Assembly (NCBI GenBank): GCA_030323885.1
Contig: CM059192.1
Coordinates: forward strand, 2,349,934 to 2,413,933
Length of the DNA stretch: 64,000 bases
Direction: 5' to 3'
Source of the DNA: Branchipolynoe longqiensis
Lineage: Eukaryota; Annelida; Polychaeta; Phyllodocida; Polynoidae
The notes beneath the pieces are model-generated. The model did no database searches, was not told the origin of the DNA, and saw only the letters and a program-made list of their open reading frames with translations. The translations under genes were made by a program, and so were the position numbers. Positions 1 to 13,000 of this stretch are shown in pieces. Positions within the stretch are counted from its first letter, which is position 1. The number at the start of each line of letters is the position of its first letter.

Positions 1-265
1 GGTCAGACTCCTAATCTGAAGGTCGGTGGTTCGATTCCCCATGCCTCCACCTCTGCTAATTTGAATTTCCACCGCTGTGGATAACTTAGAGGGACATCAA
101 AGGCCGGTTGCTGTCATACCATGTCTATGTGGTGTGGGAGGTTAAAAATCCCTTGGGTCGGTAAAAGTGTAGGCTCGGGCTTTCTATCAACAAACTGTTT
201 AATGGTGAAAACAAGTCTATTCAGACTTATCCATGATAGGCAGTATAAATCTTCAAGACAGTAGG
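1..265 (+). mobile_element. tRNA-derived SINE, left end cut by window edge
   Basis: A B-box-like GGTTCGATTCC lies at 28-38. The body matches a second, more complete copy at 29150-29450 almost base for base, including the segment that ends in AAATCTTCAAGA. The A-box part of the tRNA-like head is missing here because the window begins inside it. It is a repeat copy and not a tRNA gene, since the head runs straight into the SINE body. Confidence 0.75.
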
Positions 266-475
266 TTGATTGATACACTCTACCTGACTTTGGCATTTAG
301 TCTGAAGCAACTTTGATTTTAAATGACCAACTTCGGGGATATTCAAAGTGTAAAAGTGCCAAATTATTGTTGACATGCTTGTAATAAAAACTCCGACCAT
401 ACAGGTATCAGCACTAACAGGTTCGATTCCATTCACTTAGTTCGCCCTTCTATATAACACCAAATAAAGGCGCTC
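262..475 (+). mobile_element. Degenerate copy of the GCATAGTCCGATG-ended foldback element (MITE-A)
   Basis: The order of blocks (a TTTAGTCTGAAG block, an AACTTTTATTTTAAATGG-like block, a TTTGAAGTGTAAA-like block and a CCCTTCTATRT block) is that of better-preserved copies at 485-833, 19745-19965 and 24384-25072. Many substitutions are present and the ends are lost. Confidence 0.45.
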
Positions 476-484
476 TGGTATTTA

Positions 485-833
485 AAGGTGCATAGTCCGG
501 TGAAATATCAAATTTTCAAACCACAGTAATATTTAGAATTGATTCTACATATCTAACTTAGATATTGAATCACTTATTAAGCATCTGTTGCCACCTAGAA
601 GGGGAACATCGAGTCAATCTTTTAGAACATGTTACTGCTCAAGCCTATGGTGTCAGAGCTTTTGCATGCTTGCCAAAACTAATTTTATATCTTTGCACTT
701 CAAATATCTCAAAACCTAGCCATTAAAATTTAAAGTTACTTCAAACTAAATTAAGGTAGATTATAACAATCAATTCAATATATTTATCTCAGAAAAAGGA
801 CGGAAACTCAAAACCATCGGACTATGCAACCTT
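485..833 (-). mobile_element. MITE-A, near full-length copy
   Basis: It begins with GCATAGTCCGGTG and ends with CATCGGACTATGCAA, which are inverted repeats of each other, about 350 bp apart. No coding capacity is visible. Copies occur throughout the introns of the polycystin gene and also just upstream of it (42783-42905). The family looks like a non-autonomous foldback DNA transposon; the superfamily was not determined. Confidence 0.75.
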
Positions 834-936
834 GACTTGGGTATTGGAGTTCAAATCTAGATAAGTGTTTTGCTTTGGGAAATGTTATGCTTTTATGGGA
901 TTATGTAACTTTAAGCATCACACACGTGACCCTGAC

Positions 937-1084
937 CTTGAAGAACATGCAGTTGGTGATCATTGTCAGGAACAGAAGAGATACGCAGCAGGAGAGGCGT
1001 TGGACACGCGTGAAGGTGGAGCGCGTGGGGCGCGACATGATCGACACCCACATGTGGTCGTTAGTCAGCTTCTTCCGCACCGAC
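937..1084 (-). CDS. Polycystin exon 17: second membrane helix after PLAT
   Basis: The exon lies between acceptor TGTCGGCAG and donor GTCAGG. It starts with the last base of a split Thr codon and ends in phase 0. It encodes a basic stretch ([21 protein letters not shown]) followed by a hydrophobic helix ([19 protein letters not shown]). This is the conserved polycystin-1 segment that follows the PLAT domain and opens the polycystin channel region. The next exon is outside the window. Confidence 0.9.
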
Positions 1085-4000
1085 CTGCCGACACAGCAAT
1101 TGAGGTCATGTCGGGAACAAGCGGGAGGATGGAAATCTGGGGCATGTCGGGAACAGGTGCGAGGATGGGAATCGGGGTCATGTCGGGAACAAGAGGGAGA
1201 ATAGGAATTTGGGTCATGTTGGGAACAGGCAGGAGGATGTGAATCTGGGTCTTGTCGGGAACAGACATGAGAATAGGAAACGGGGTCATTTTGGGAACAG
1301 GCGGCATGATGGAAATTGGGGTCATGTCAGCAACAAGTGGCAGGATGGGAAACCGACTCATGTTGGCAACAGGTGGGAGAATGGTAATTGGGGTCATGTC
1401 GGGAACAAGACGGAGTGCAGGAATCTGGGTCTAGTTGGGAACAAGCGGGTCGACAGGAGTTGGGTTCATGTCGGGAACAAATGGGAGGACGGGAATAGAA
1501 GTCATGTTGGGAACAAGCAGGAGGACGGGAATCTGGGTTATGCCGGGAACAAGTGGCCGGATGGGAATCTGGATCATGTTTGCAACAAGTGGCAGCTGGG
1601 AAAAATCATTAACAATGTAACATGGAAACCAAATATGTGGTACACAGTTTCTGAGAACGACCCATATATGCATAAAGGGACATATCTGATTCTAGGTAAA
1701 AAATCTCCATTGCCCATTTATTGTAACAATGTATTTTGCATAAGATTGAACTTTAATTTAACATAACATTGGTTGCTCGGCAGGATGATCACCCCTGTTT
1801 GTGGTTAAATAAAACTCAACTCAACTCAAAAATCGACAGTCGCGCTAGTTTGGATTTACACAGAGTGGCATGCGAAGGGGAACCAAGTCGCTGGAGCGGT
1901 TTGATTCACCTGGACTCGACGCCAGGGGGTGCTTACGTGTTGAAGAGGTGCTTGAAGGCGGTGAGGTCCCCGAGGCCGGCCACCGGAAGTATGCGCTCCA
2001 CCATGCCGTCATCCTCCTCCACAGCCAGCCACCGGTTACACAGGAAGAAGAACCTGGGCACGCAGCCACAGTCACGTGGTCAGAGATACCGCCACTTAGC
2101 ACCATAATTCGGGCCGACTAATTGGCAACATGCGACACACAGCATAATGGCTGCCACTATTACAAGGGAGGCGGTTATTCAAGGAGGCGGAGCCGGGAAC
2201 TAATCGATGACATCTGACGACACTTTTCAATGCAGGTATTCTGAGTTCTGCTTGTCCCCGCGCACATCCCCCAGGAAGGCCTGAAGCTGCGACCCAGCAC
2301 ACCAGGTGGCAGCATCAGTTGTCACACCGGAAGTTGGTGTTGGTGGCTCTCCCAGCCCTATCCTTCACAGCAGACCTTACACTTTAAAGTTGCATAGTCG
2401 GTTGGTTTTTAGTTTTTTTTATATTTTCCGAGATCAGTGATGATAGTGGTTTTGGGTACAAAAGAGCGGAAATCAAGCCCAGATTATTATCCAGAATTTC
2501 CGTTTACACCTAAATTAAAAATGCCCCCAGGCTGTGATAAAAAACGGTAATCCGCTTAAAAACGAAAATATATCACCCCTGGAGAATGCATTAGATTGAT
2601 CGTTATCATGAACTCTACTTTAGTCAGTTTGTTACTTTGAAATAACTTTTATTTTAAATGGCAAAATTGGAGATATTTGAGGTGAAAACATGATAGAATT
2701 AAATTCGTGAAACACATCAGCTTCTGACACCAAAGGCAGCAGCAGCAACATCTTCTATTAAATTGGTTTAGTGTGCCCTTCTAAGTTCTATGCAGCAACA
2801 AATGATTAATCACTTAGATGTGGAGGATCAAATCTAGATAATTGTTTTGGTTTTTAAACTTTGATATTTTCACTGGACTATGCAGCGTTAAACCCACGTT
2901 GACTTGGACTATGCAGCTTTAAACCCACGTTGACTTGGACTATGCAGCTTTAAACCCATGTTGACTTGGACTATGCAGCTTTAAACCCACGTTGACTTGG
3001 ACTATGCAGCTTTAAACCACGTTGACTTGGAATGCAGCTTTAAACCCACGTTGACTTGGATAGCAGCTTTAAACCCACGTTGACTTGGACTATGCAGCTT
3101 TAAACCCAAGTTGACTTGGACTATGCAGCTTTAAACCCACGTTGACTTGGACTATGCAGCTTTAAACCCAAGTTGACTTGGACTATGCAGCTTTAAACCC
3201 AAGTTGACTTGGACTATGCAGCGTTAAACCCACGTTGACTTGGACTATGCAGCTTTAAACCCAAGTTGACTTGGACTATGCAGCTTTAAACCCACGTTGA
3301 CTTGGACTATGCAGCTTTAAACCCACGTTGACTTGGACTATGCAGCGTTAAACCCACGTTGACTTGGACTATGCAGCGTTAAACCCATGTTGACTTGGAC
3401 TATGCAGCTTTAAACCCATGTTGACTTGGACTATGCAGCTTTAAACCCACGTTGACTTGGACTATGCAGCTTTAAACCCAAGTTGACTTGGACTATGCAG
3501 CTTTAAACCCAAGTTGACTTGGACTATGCAGCTTTAAACCCACGTTGACTTGGACTATGCAGCTTTAAACCCACGTTGACTTGGACTATGCAGCTTTAAA
3601 CCCACGTTGACTTGGACTATGCAGCTTTAAACCCACGTTGACTTGGACTATGCAGCTTTAAACCCACGTTGACTTGGACTATGCAGCTTTAAACCCACGT
3701 TGACTTGGACTATGCAGCTTTAAACCCACGTTGACTTGGACTATGCAGCTTTAAACCCAAGTTGACTTGGACTATGCAGCTTTAAACCCACGTTGACTTG
3801 GACTATGCAGCTTTAAACCCAAGTTGACTTGGACTATGCAGCTTTAAACCCACGTTGACTTGGACTATGCAGCTTTAAACCCACGTTGACTTGGACTATG
3901 CAGCTTTAAACCCACGTTGACTTGGACTATGCAGCTTTAAACCCACGTTGACTTGGACTATGCAGCTTTAAACCCACGTTGACTTGGACTATGCAGCTTT

Positions 4001-7000
4001 AAACCCACGTTGACTTGGACTATGCAGCTTTAAACCCACGTTGACTTGGACTATGCAGCTTTAAACCCACGTTGACTTGGACTATGCAGCGTTAAACCCA
4101 CGTTGACTTGGACTATGCAGCTTTAAACCCACGTTGACTTGGACTATGCAGCTTTAAACCAGTTGACTTGGACTATGCAGCTTAAACCCGTTGACTTGGA
4201 CTATGCAGCTTTAAACCCACGTTGACTTGGACTATGCAGCTTTAAACCAACGTGACTTGGACTATGCAGCTTTAAACCCATGTTGACTTGGATATGCAGC
4301 TTTAAACCCGTTGACTTGGACTATGCAGCTTTAAACCCAAGTTGACTTGGACTATGCAGCTTTAAAACCACGTTGATTGGACTATGCAGCTTTAAACCCA
4401 GTTTGACTTGGACTATGCAGCTTTAAACCCAAGTTACTTGGACTAGCAGCTTTAACCAGTTGACTGGAATGCGCTTTAAACCCACGTTGACTTGGACTAT
4501 GTTGAATGCAGCTTAACCACGTTGACTTGTATGCAGCTTAAAACACGTTGACTTGGACTATGCAGCTTTAAACCCACGTTGACTTGGACTATGCAGCTTT
4601 AAACCCACGTTGACTTGGACTATGCAGCTTTAAACCCACGTTGACTTGGACTATGCAGCTTTAAACCCACGTTGACTTGGACTATGCAGCTTTAAACCCA
4701 CGTTGACTTGGACTATGCAGCTTTAAACCCACGTTGACTTGGACTATGCAGCTTTAAACCCACGTTGACTTGGACTATGCAGCTTTAAACCCAAGTTGAC
4801 TTGGACTATGCAGCTTTAAACCCACGTTGACTTGGACTATGCAGCTTTAAACCCACGTTGACTTGGACTATGCAGCTTAAACCCACGTTGACTTGGACTA
4901 TGCAGCTTTTGTTTAAACCCACGTTGACTTGGACTATGCAGCTTTAAACCCAGTTGATTGGACTATGCAGCTTTAAACCCATGTTGACTTGGACTATGCA
5001 GCTTTAAACCCACGTTGACTTGGACTATGCAGCTTTAAACCCACGTTGACTTGGACTATGCAGCTTTAAACCCAGTTACTTATGGGACTATGCAGCTTTA
5101 AACCCACGTTGACTTGGACTATGCAGCTTTAAACCCACGTTGACTTGGACTATGCAGCTTTAAACCCACATTGACTTGGACTATGCAGCTTTAAACCCAA
5201 GTTGACTTGGACTATGCAGCTTTAAACCCACGTTGACTTGGACTATGCAGCTTTAAACCCACGTTGACTTGGACTATGCAGCTTTAAACCCACGTTGACT
5301 TGGACTATGCAGCTTTAAACCCACGTTGACTTGGACTATGCAGCTTTAAACCCACGTTGACTTGGACTATGCAGCTTTAAACCCACGTTGACTTGGACTA
5401 TGCAGCTTTAAACCCATGTTGACTTGGACTATGCAGCTTTAAACCCACGTTGACTTGGACTATGCAGCTTTAACCATGTTGACTTGGACTATGCAGCTTT
5501 AAACCCACGTTGACTTGGACTATGCAGCTTTAAACCCACGTTCTTGGACTATGCAGCTTTAAACCCAAGTTGACTTGGACTATGCAGCTTTAAACCCAGT
5601 TGACTTGGACTATGCAGCTTTAAACCCACGTTGACTTGGACTATGCAGCTTTAACCCACGTTGACTTGGACTATGCAGCTTTAAACCCAAGTTGACTTGG
5701 ACTATGCAGCTTTAAACCCACGTTGACTTGGACTATGCAGCTTTAAACCCACGTTGACTTGGACTATGCAGCTTTAAACCCACGTTGACTTGGACTATGC
5801 AGCTTTAAACCACGTTGACTTGGACTAGCGCTTTAAACCCACGTTGACTTGGACTATGCAGCTTTAAACCCAGTTGACTTGGACTATGCAGCTTTAAACC
5901 GACATTGACTTGGACTATGCAGCTTTAAACCCATGTTGACTTGGACTATGCAGCTTTAAACCCACGTTGACTTGGACTATGCAGCTTTAAACCCACGTTG
6001 ACTTGGACTATGCAGCTTTAAACCCACGTTGACTTGGACTATGCAGCTTTAAACCCACGTTGACTTGGACTATGCAGCTTTAAACCCACGTTGACTTGGA
6101 CTATACAGCTTTAAACCCACGTTGACTTGGACTATGCAGCTTTAAACCCACGTTGACTTGGACTATGCAGCTTTAAACCCAAGTTGACTTGGACTATGCA
6201 GCTTTAAACCCACGTTGACTTGGACTATGCAGCTTTAAACCCACGTTGACTTGGACTATGCAGCTTTAAACCCACGTTGACTTGGACTATGCAGCTTTAA
6301 ACCCACGTTGACTTGGACTATGCAGCTTTAAACCCACGTTGACTTGGACTATGCAGCTTTAAACCCAAGTTGACTTGGACTATGCAGCTTTAAACCCAAG
6401 TTGACTTGGACTATGCAGCTTTAAACCCACGTGACTTGGACTATGCAGTTTAAACCAAGTTGACTTGGACTATGCAGCTTTAAACCCACGTTGACTTGGA
6501 CTATGCAGCGTTAAACCCATGTTGACTTGGACTATGCAGCTTTAAACCCATGTTGACTTGGACTATGCAGCTTTAAACCCATGTTGACTTGGACTATGCA
6601 GCTTTAAACCCAAGTTGACTTGGACTATGCAGCTTTAAACCCAAATTGACTTGGACTACGCAGCTTTAAACCCACGTTAACTTTTAAAACCACACGGCTT
6701 CTGGTGACAAAACTTGGGAGGATTCTTAACGTAAAATTGTCCTAGCAAATATTTAATTTAGATATGTATTCACCACCTCCCGTACCTTCCTCCGTAGAAG
6801 CTGCTGCTCATCCAGCGCGCTGGCTGCAGTTTCAGTCCTTCCTGGGGGACATTGCGAAACTCAGAATAGCCGTATTGATTGATGCTGACACACAGCATAA
6901 TGGCTGCCACCAATTGAAGATTATTCATGGCGACTAATCGACAAAATCTGACACACAGCACAATGGCTGCCACTATTACAAGGGAGGTGGATATTCAAGG

Positions 7001-10000
7001 AGGCAATGTGAACATTGTGATTAACTAATTGATAACATCTGACACTGAACTGCCTAAAGCTAAGATTCCATATACATGGAAGTGGTTTGCTGTATGGGAT
7101 TTAGTGTTCGGATGCCTCACCAATCTCTACAAGGACCGATTCGGCTTACTGCACATGCATCCGTATAAAAAAACCCGCAGCTGCTTCTGAACAAATAGAA
7201 TCATGCTAACGTGCCTAAATTCATTTCCTATTTCCGCCTCCGCATAACGCATGCTTTATTCCGCTCCGCGCAGGTGCAATCTTAGGCCATGTATCCATAG
7301 ACGGCGCAAGACCCTTGTTCCATGTTCCCTTGTTCCATGTTCGCTTGTGACCTTGTGACATGCCACACAGACAATGAACCTGTTCATTCTCTATGCTCCC
7401 AGTCATTACGTCACATGTGTTGTGCACAAGGCTATATGGTCCTTGGGTCCAACCTATGGGAACGGCCACTAAGCAAAACACAGGTTCATTGTCTGTGAGG
7501 TGCGTCACAAGGTCACAAGCGAACATGGAACAAGTGAACACACCACAAGGGAACAGTCTATGGATACGCAGCCTTAGTGTGGCGGCTCGGGTCGGGTCCG
7601 CCCGGCTGGCAGGTATAAGGGAACAGTCTATGGATATGCAGCCTTAGTGTGGCGGCTCAGGGTGGGGTCTGCCCGGCTGGCTGGTATAAGGGAACAGTCT
7701 ATGGATACGCAGCCTTAGTGTGGTGGCTCGGGGCGGGGTCCGCCCGGCTGGCTGGTATAAGGGAACAGTCTATGGGTATGCAGCCTTAGTGTGGCGGCTC
7801 GGGGCAGGGTCCGCCCGGCTGGCTGGTATAAGGGAACAGTCTATGGATATGCAGCCTTAGTGTGGCGGCTCGGGGCGGGGTCCGCCCGGCTGTCTGGTAT
7901 AAGGGAACAGTCTATGGATATGCAGCCTTAGTGTGGCGGCTTGGGGCGGGGTCCGCCCGGCTGGCTGGTACCTACTTCTCGCCGGTCTGCAGGTCGTTGA
8001 TCTGGATCTGACCAAGCATCCAGGACCGGTTCTTGCCCTTGCCCGTGTTGTCATGCCAGATGCGCAGGAACGTGAGCGGCCCCAGACACTGCTCGACGGA
8101 CAGCACGAAGTTGTAGATGGAGCCACTCGGAAAGCCCTGCAGACGCAACCACCAAAACTATATAGAGACTAAATATTGTGGGGGTCATAACCTGTGTTAT
8201 GGTCAGGGATCTGTTAGTTTTAAATTGCGACACCAAACCATTTCCAGTGCCATAGCCATAGGCATATTCTATCATGGTATTTTTATTTCATATTTACAGT
8301 TTGAATATAATTTTAAATAGCAAAAGCCTTGGTAAATAAATATACTGGTCAATTTCAAATATATTTCTCTGTCAGCTTTTAGTTCTGTCACGCTCTGATG
8401 TCGATCAGCGGTAGGTTCCCAGCATTGCCACCAGTCAGTGAAATGCTTGTTCAACAACCGCCGCTTGGTGCGTGACAGTTGCAGCCCGCACTATGTTCAA
8501 CCCTTACATTCAGGCATGGCCCGGGAACCAGCCAACGCTCGTTCAATGCACCACAGACAGACCCGGGGACCCGCTTACACCCTTATTCACTACCCCACAC
8601 ACAGACAGACCCGGGGACCCACCTATACTCTTATTCAGCACCCCACACAGACAGGCCCGGGGACCCACCTATACTCTTATTCACTACCCCACACACACAG
8701 GCCTATACTCTTAGTCACTACCCCACACACAGACAGGCCTGGGGACCCGCTTACACCCTTATTCACTACCCCACACACAGACAGGCTCGGGGACCCGCCT
8801 ATACTCTTATTCACTACCCCACACACACAGGCTTACACCCTTATTCACTACCCCACACACAGACAGGCTCGGGGACCCGCCTATACTCTTAGTCACTACC
8901 CCACACACAGACAGGCCCGGGGACCCGCTTACACCCTTATTCACTACCCCACACACAGACAGGCTCGGGGACCCGCCTATACTCTTAGTCACTACCCCAC
9001 ACACAGACAGGCCCGGGGACCCGCTTACACCCTTATTCACTACCCCACACACAGACAGGCTCGGGGACCCGCCTATACTCTTAGTCACTACCCCACACAC
9101 AGACAGGCCCGGGGACCCGCTTACACCCTTATTCACTACCCCACACACAGACAGGCTCGGGGACCGGCCTATTAGTCACTCCACCACACACTGGGCGTAA
9201 TCGATTAATCAACTCGGGTCACATGAGCCACTTTTTGGCGCATGCGCACATCCTGCAGACTCGGGTCGAATAATCGAATACGCTTCTCAACACTCGGGGC
9301 GGAACAAATGGGGGCTTAATCCAACTTTTTGTTTGTTTAAATAACCGATATAACTACAGCAAAATAGGATTTAAAGTATTTTATCATTGCATAGTTTAGT
9401 TAGATTTCCATTTAATTAATCTGGGTTATTACCACAAAAAAACATGTAGGACTGGTACTGGTAGCTGTTATCTTGCAGGATGGTACCAGCGCAAATGTGA
9501 CGTCATCGTTCCTAGCCACCCCCAGCCAAGACGTGGGTTACTGGGGTCGGGCCTTTTTGCACACAGCAAATGTATTTGTCAACTCCGCTCACGGTGTTCG
9601 ATTTGACATTCTAGCAACTCGGGTGACCCGAGTCGCCCAGATCGTGTTAATCGAATACGAAAACTGTGACTGACAGGCCGGGTGACCTGGCTACATACAC
9701 TCTTGTACACTACACCACACAGACAGGCCCGGGGACCAGCCCGTGCTATGTTCACTATACCACACACACAGACAGACAGGCCCGGGGACCCACCTGTACT
9801 TTTATTCATTCCACCATACACACAGCCGGGGACCAGCCTGACCCACCTTATGCTTGCCGTCACTCATGCACCATACACATGTGTCGCTAATGTCCCCCAA
9901 CAGGATGAAGGAGACGCTATATTCACTATGCAACAGACAGACAGGCCTAGGGACCAGCCTCACCCACCTTATGCTTGCCGCCACTCATGCGCCCTACACC

Positions 10001-13000
10001 CGTGTCCCTCGACAGGATGAAGGAGATGCTATATTCACTATATTACACACAGACAGGCCTGGGGACCAGCCTGACCCACCTAACGCTTGCCGTCACTCAT
10101 GCGCCATACATCTGTGTCGCTGGCGTCCCCCAACAGGATGAAGGAGACGCTATATTCATTATACTACACACATACAGGCCCTGGGACCAGCCTGACCCAC
10201 CTGACGCTTGCCGTCACTCATGCGCCGTACATCCGTGTCGCTGGTGTCCCCCGACAGGATGAAGGAGACGCTATATTCATTATACTACACACATACAGGC
10301 CCGGGGACCAGCCTGACCCACCTTACGCTTGCCCTCACTCATGCGCCGTACATCCGCGTCGCTGGTGTCCCCCGACAGGATGAAGGAGAAGCTATATTCA
10401 CTATACTACACACAGACAGGCCCAGGGACCAGCCTGACCCACCTTACGCTTGCCGTCACTCATGCGCCATACACCTATGTTGCTGGTGTCCCCCGACAGG
10501 ATGAAGGAGACGCTATATTCACTATACTACACACAGACAGGCCTGGGGACCAGCCTGACCCACCTTACGCTTGCCGTCACTCATGCGCCGTACACCCGTG
10601 TCGCTGGTGTCTCCCGAAAGGATGAAGGAGACGCTATATTCACTATACTACACACAGACAGGCCCAGGGACCAGCCTGACCCACCTTACGCTTGCCATCA
10701 CTCATGCGCCGTACATCCGTGTCGCTGGTGTCCCCCGACAGGATGAAGGAGACGCTATATTCATTATACTACACACAGACAGGCCCAGGGACCAGCCTGA
10801 CCCACCTTACGCTTGCCGTCACTCATGCGCCGTACACCCGTGTCGCTGGTGTCTCCCGAAAGGATGAAGGAGATGCTATATTCACTATACTACACACAGA
10901 CAGGCCCAGGGACCAGCCTGACCCACCTTACGCTTGCCGTCACTCATGCGCCGAATACCCGTGTCGCTAGTGTCCCCCGACAGGATGAAGGAGACGCTAT
11001 ATTCACTATGCTACATACAGACAGGCCCGGGGACAGGCCCTGGGACCAGCCTGACCCACCTTACGCTTGCCGTCACTCATGCGCCGAACACCCGTGTCGC
11101 TAGTGTCCCCCGACAGGATGAAAGAAACACGGGATGTGGTGCTGGCCGTCTTCTTGACGCCCGTGTTGACGGTGATCTGGTAGTGGTAGGTGTCGGACGG
11201 CAGGTTGTCCTCCAGTGGGCCCGCGCCCCACTACACACGGAGAGGGCATGAGAAAAGGGCGCGAACCCCGCCCCCAGGGGGCACAAGTACGTCGGAGCGA
11301 CGTCGATTCAACGGTTTGAGCATCAACGTTGTAACAACGTTGAAAAATTGATATTATTAAAGTTGCATGGTCCGATGAAAATATCAAATTTTCAAAACCA
11401 AAACAATTATCTAGATTATATTCTACACTTCTAACTTAGATGCTGATGCACTTATTAAACACGCGGGGTGGGGGGGTCATTAAACAAACAAACAAACCAA
11501 ATTATTAAACATTTGTCGCCACATAGAAGGGAATAGAGAAGCAATTAAATAGAACCTATTACTGCAGAAGCCTCTGGTGTCAGAATTGTGGCGCTTGCAA
11601 AATTAATTTTGGATGTTCGCACTTCGAATATCTCAAAAGTTAGCCATTTATAGTAAAAGTTACTTCAAGCTAAAGTAGGGTAGATTACGACGATCAACCT
11701 AATGCATTTATCACAGGAAATGACAGAAACACAAAATCACTGAACTAGGCAACTTTAACTTTCGGAAATAAAAGTTGAAACAACGCCAAAATGACGACAT
11801 TTGACTGAATGCAGGGGGCTTCGCTAAGGATTTTCAGGCAGTATACAGATTTTTCCGGCGATGGAATAAAACTAGATGGAATAAAGCGCTATAAAACATA
11901 ATATATTATAATTATTTTGAATATATTTGTACTCTCTTATGGTACACAGCTGCGTACCTGGGTATATGAAAGCTGGGCTCCTGTAATGTTCAAATCACGA
12001 CGAATTAACGTTATTAGCATTAACGTTGAAAGAACGTTGAAAGTTTGTGGAGAACGTTGTACAGCAGATGTGCAACAGATGCGCAGCAGCAGTGCAGCAG
12101 CTGTAGTTTCTCCACACCAGATGTGTAGAAACTGTACAGCAGCTGTGCAGAAACTGTACAGGAGCTGTGTAGAAACTACATCAGCTGTGCAGAAACTGTA
12201 CATCAGTTGTGTAGAAACTGTACAGCAGCAGTGCAGCAGCTGTAGTTTCTCCACACCAGATGTGTAGAAACTGTACAGCAGCTGTGCAGAAACTGTACAG
12301 GAGCTGTGTAGAAACTACATCAGCTGTGCAGAAACTGTACATCAGTTGTGTAGAAACTGTACAGCAGCTGTGTAGATACTGTACAGCAGCTGTGTAGAAA
12401 CTGTACAGAGCTGTGTAGACTCCAGCTGTGAGAAACTGTACACAGGTGAGAACTACATGTGTGTAGAAACTGTACATCAGCTGTGCAGACACTGTACATC
12501 AGCTGTGAAAACTGTACAGCAGCTGTGGAATGTAACTGTTAGAAACTGTACAGCAGCTGTGTAGAAACTGTACACAGCTGTGTAGAAACTGTACAGCAGC
12601 TGTGCAGAAACTGTACAGGAGCTGTGTAGAAACTACATCAGCTGTGCAGAAACTGTACATCAGTTGTGTAGAAACTGTACAGCAGCTGTGTAGAAACTGT
12701 ACAGCAGCTGTGTAGAAACTGTACAGCAGCTGTGTAGAAACTGTACAGCAGCTGTGTAGAAACTGTACAGCAGCTGTGTAGAAACTGTACAGCAGCTGTG
12801 TAGAAACTGTACATCAGCTGTGCAGACACTGTACATCAGCTGTGTAGAAACTGTACAGCAGCTGTGCAGAAACTGTACATCAGCTGTATAGAAACTGTAC
12901 AGCAGCTGTGTAGAAACTGTACAGCAGCTGTGTAGAAACTGTACAGCACCTGTGCAGACACTGTACAGCAGCTGTGCAGAAACTGTAGAGCAGCTGTGTA

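Noticed and set aside
2869..6690. CRISPR-like regular repeats
   Set aside because: Direct 31-bp units are contiguous with no unique spacers, and the genome is eukaryotic.
8438..9175. 245-codon plus-strand open frame ([15 protein letters not shown] repeats)
   Set aside because: A product of the 48-bp minisatellite, which is also divisible by three.
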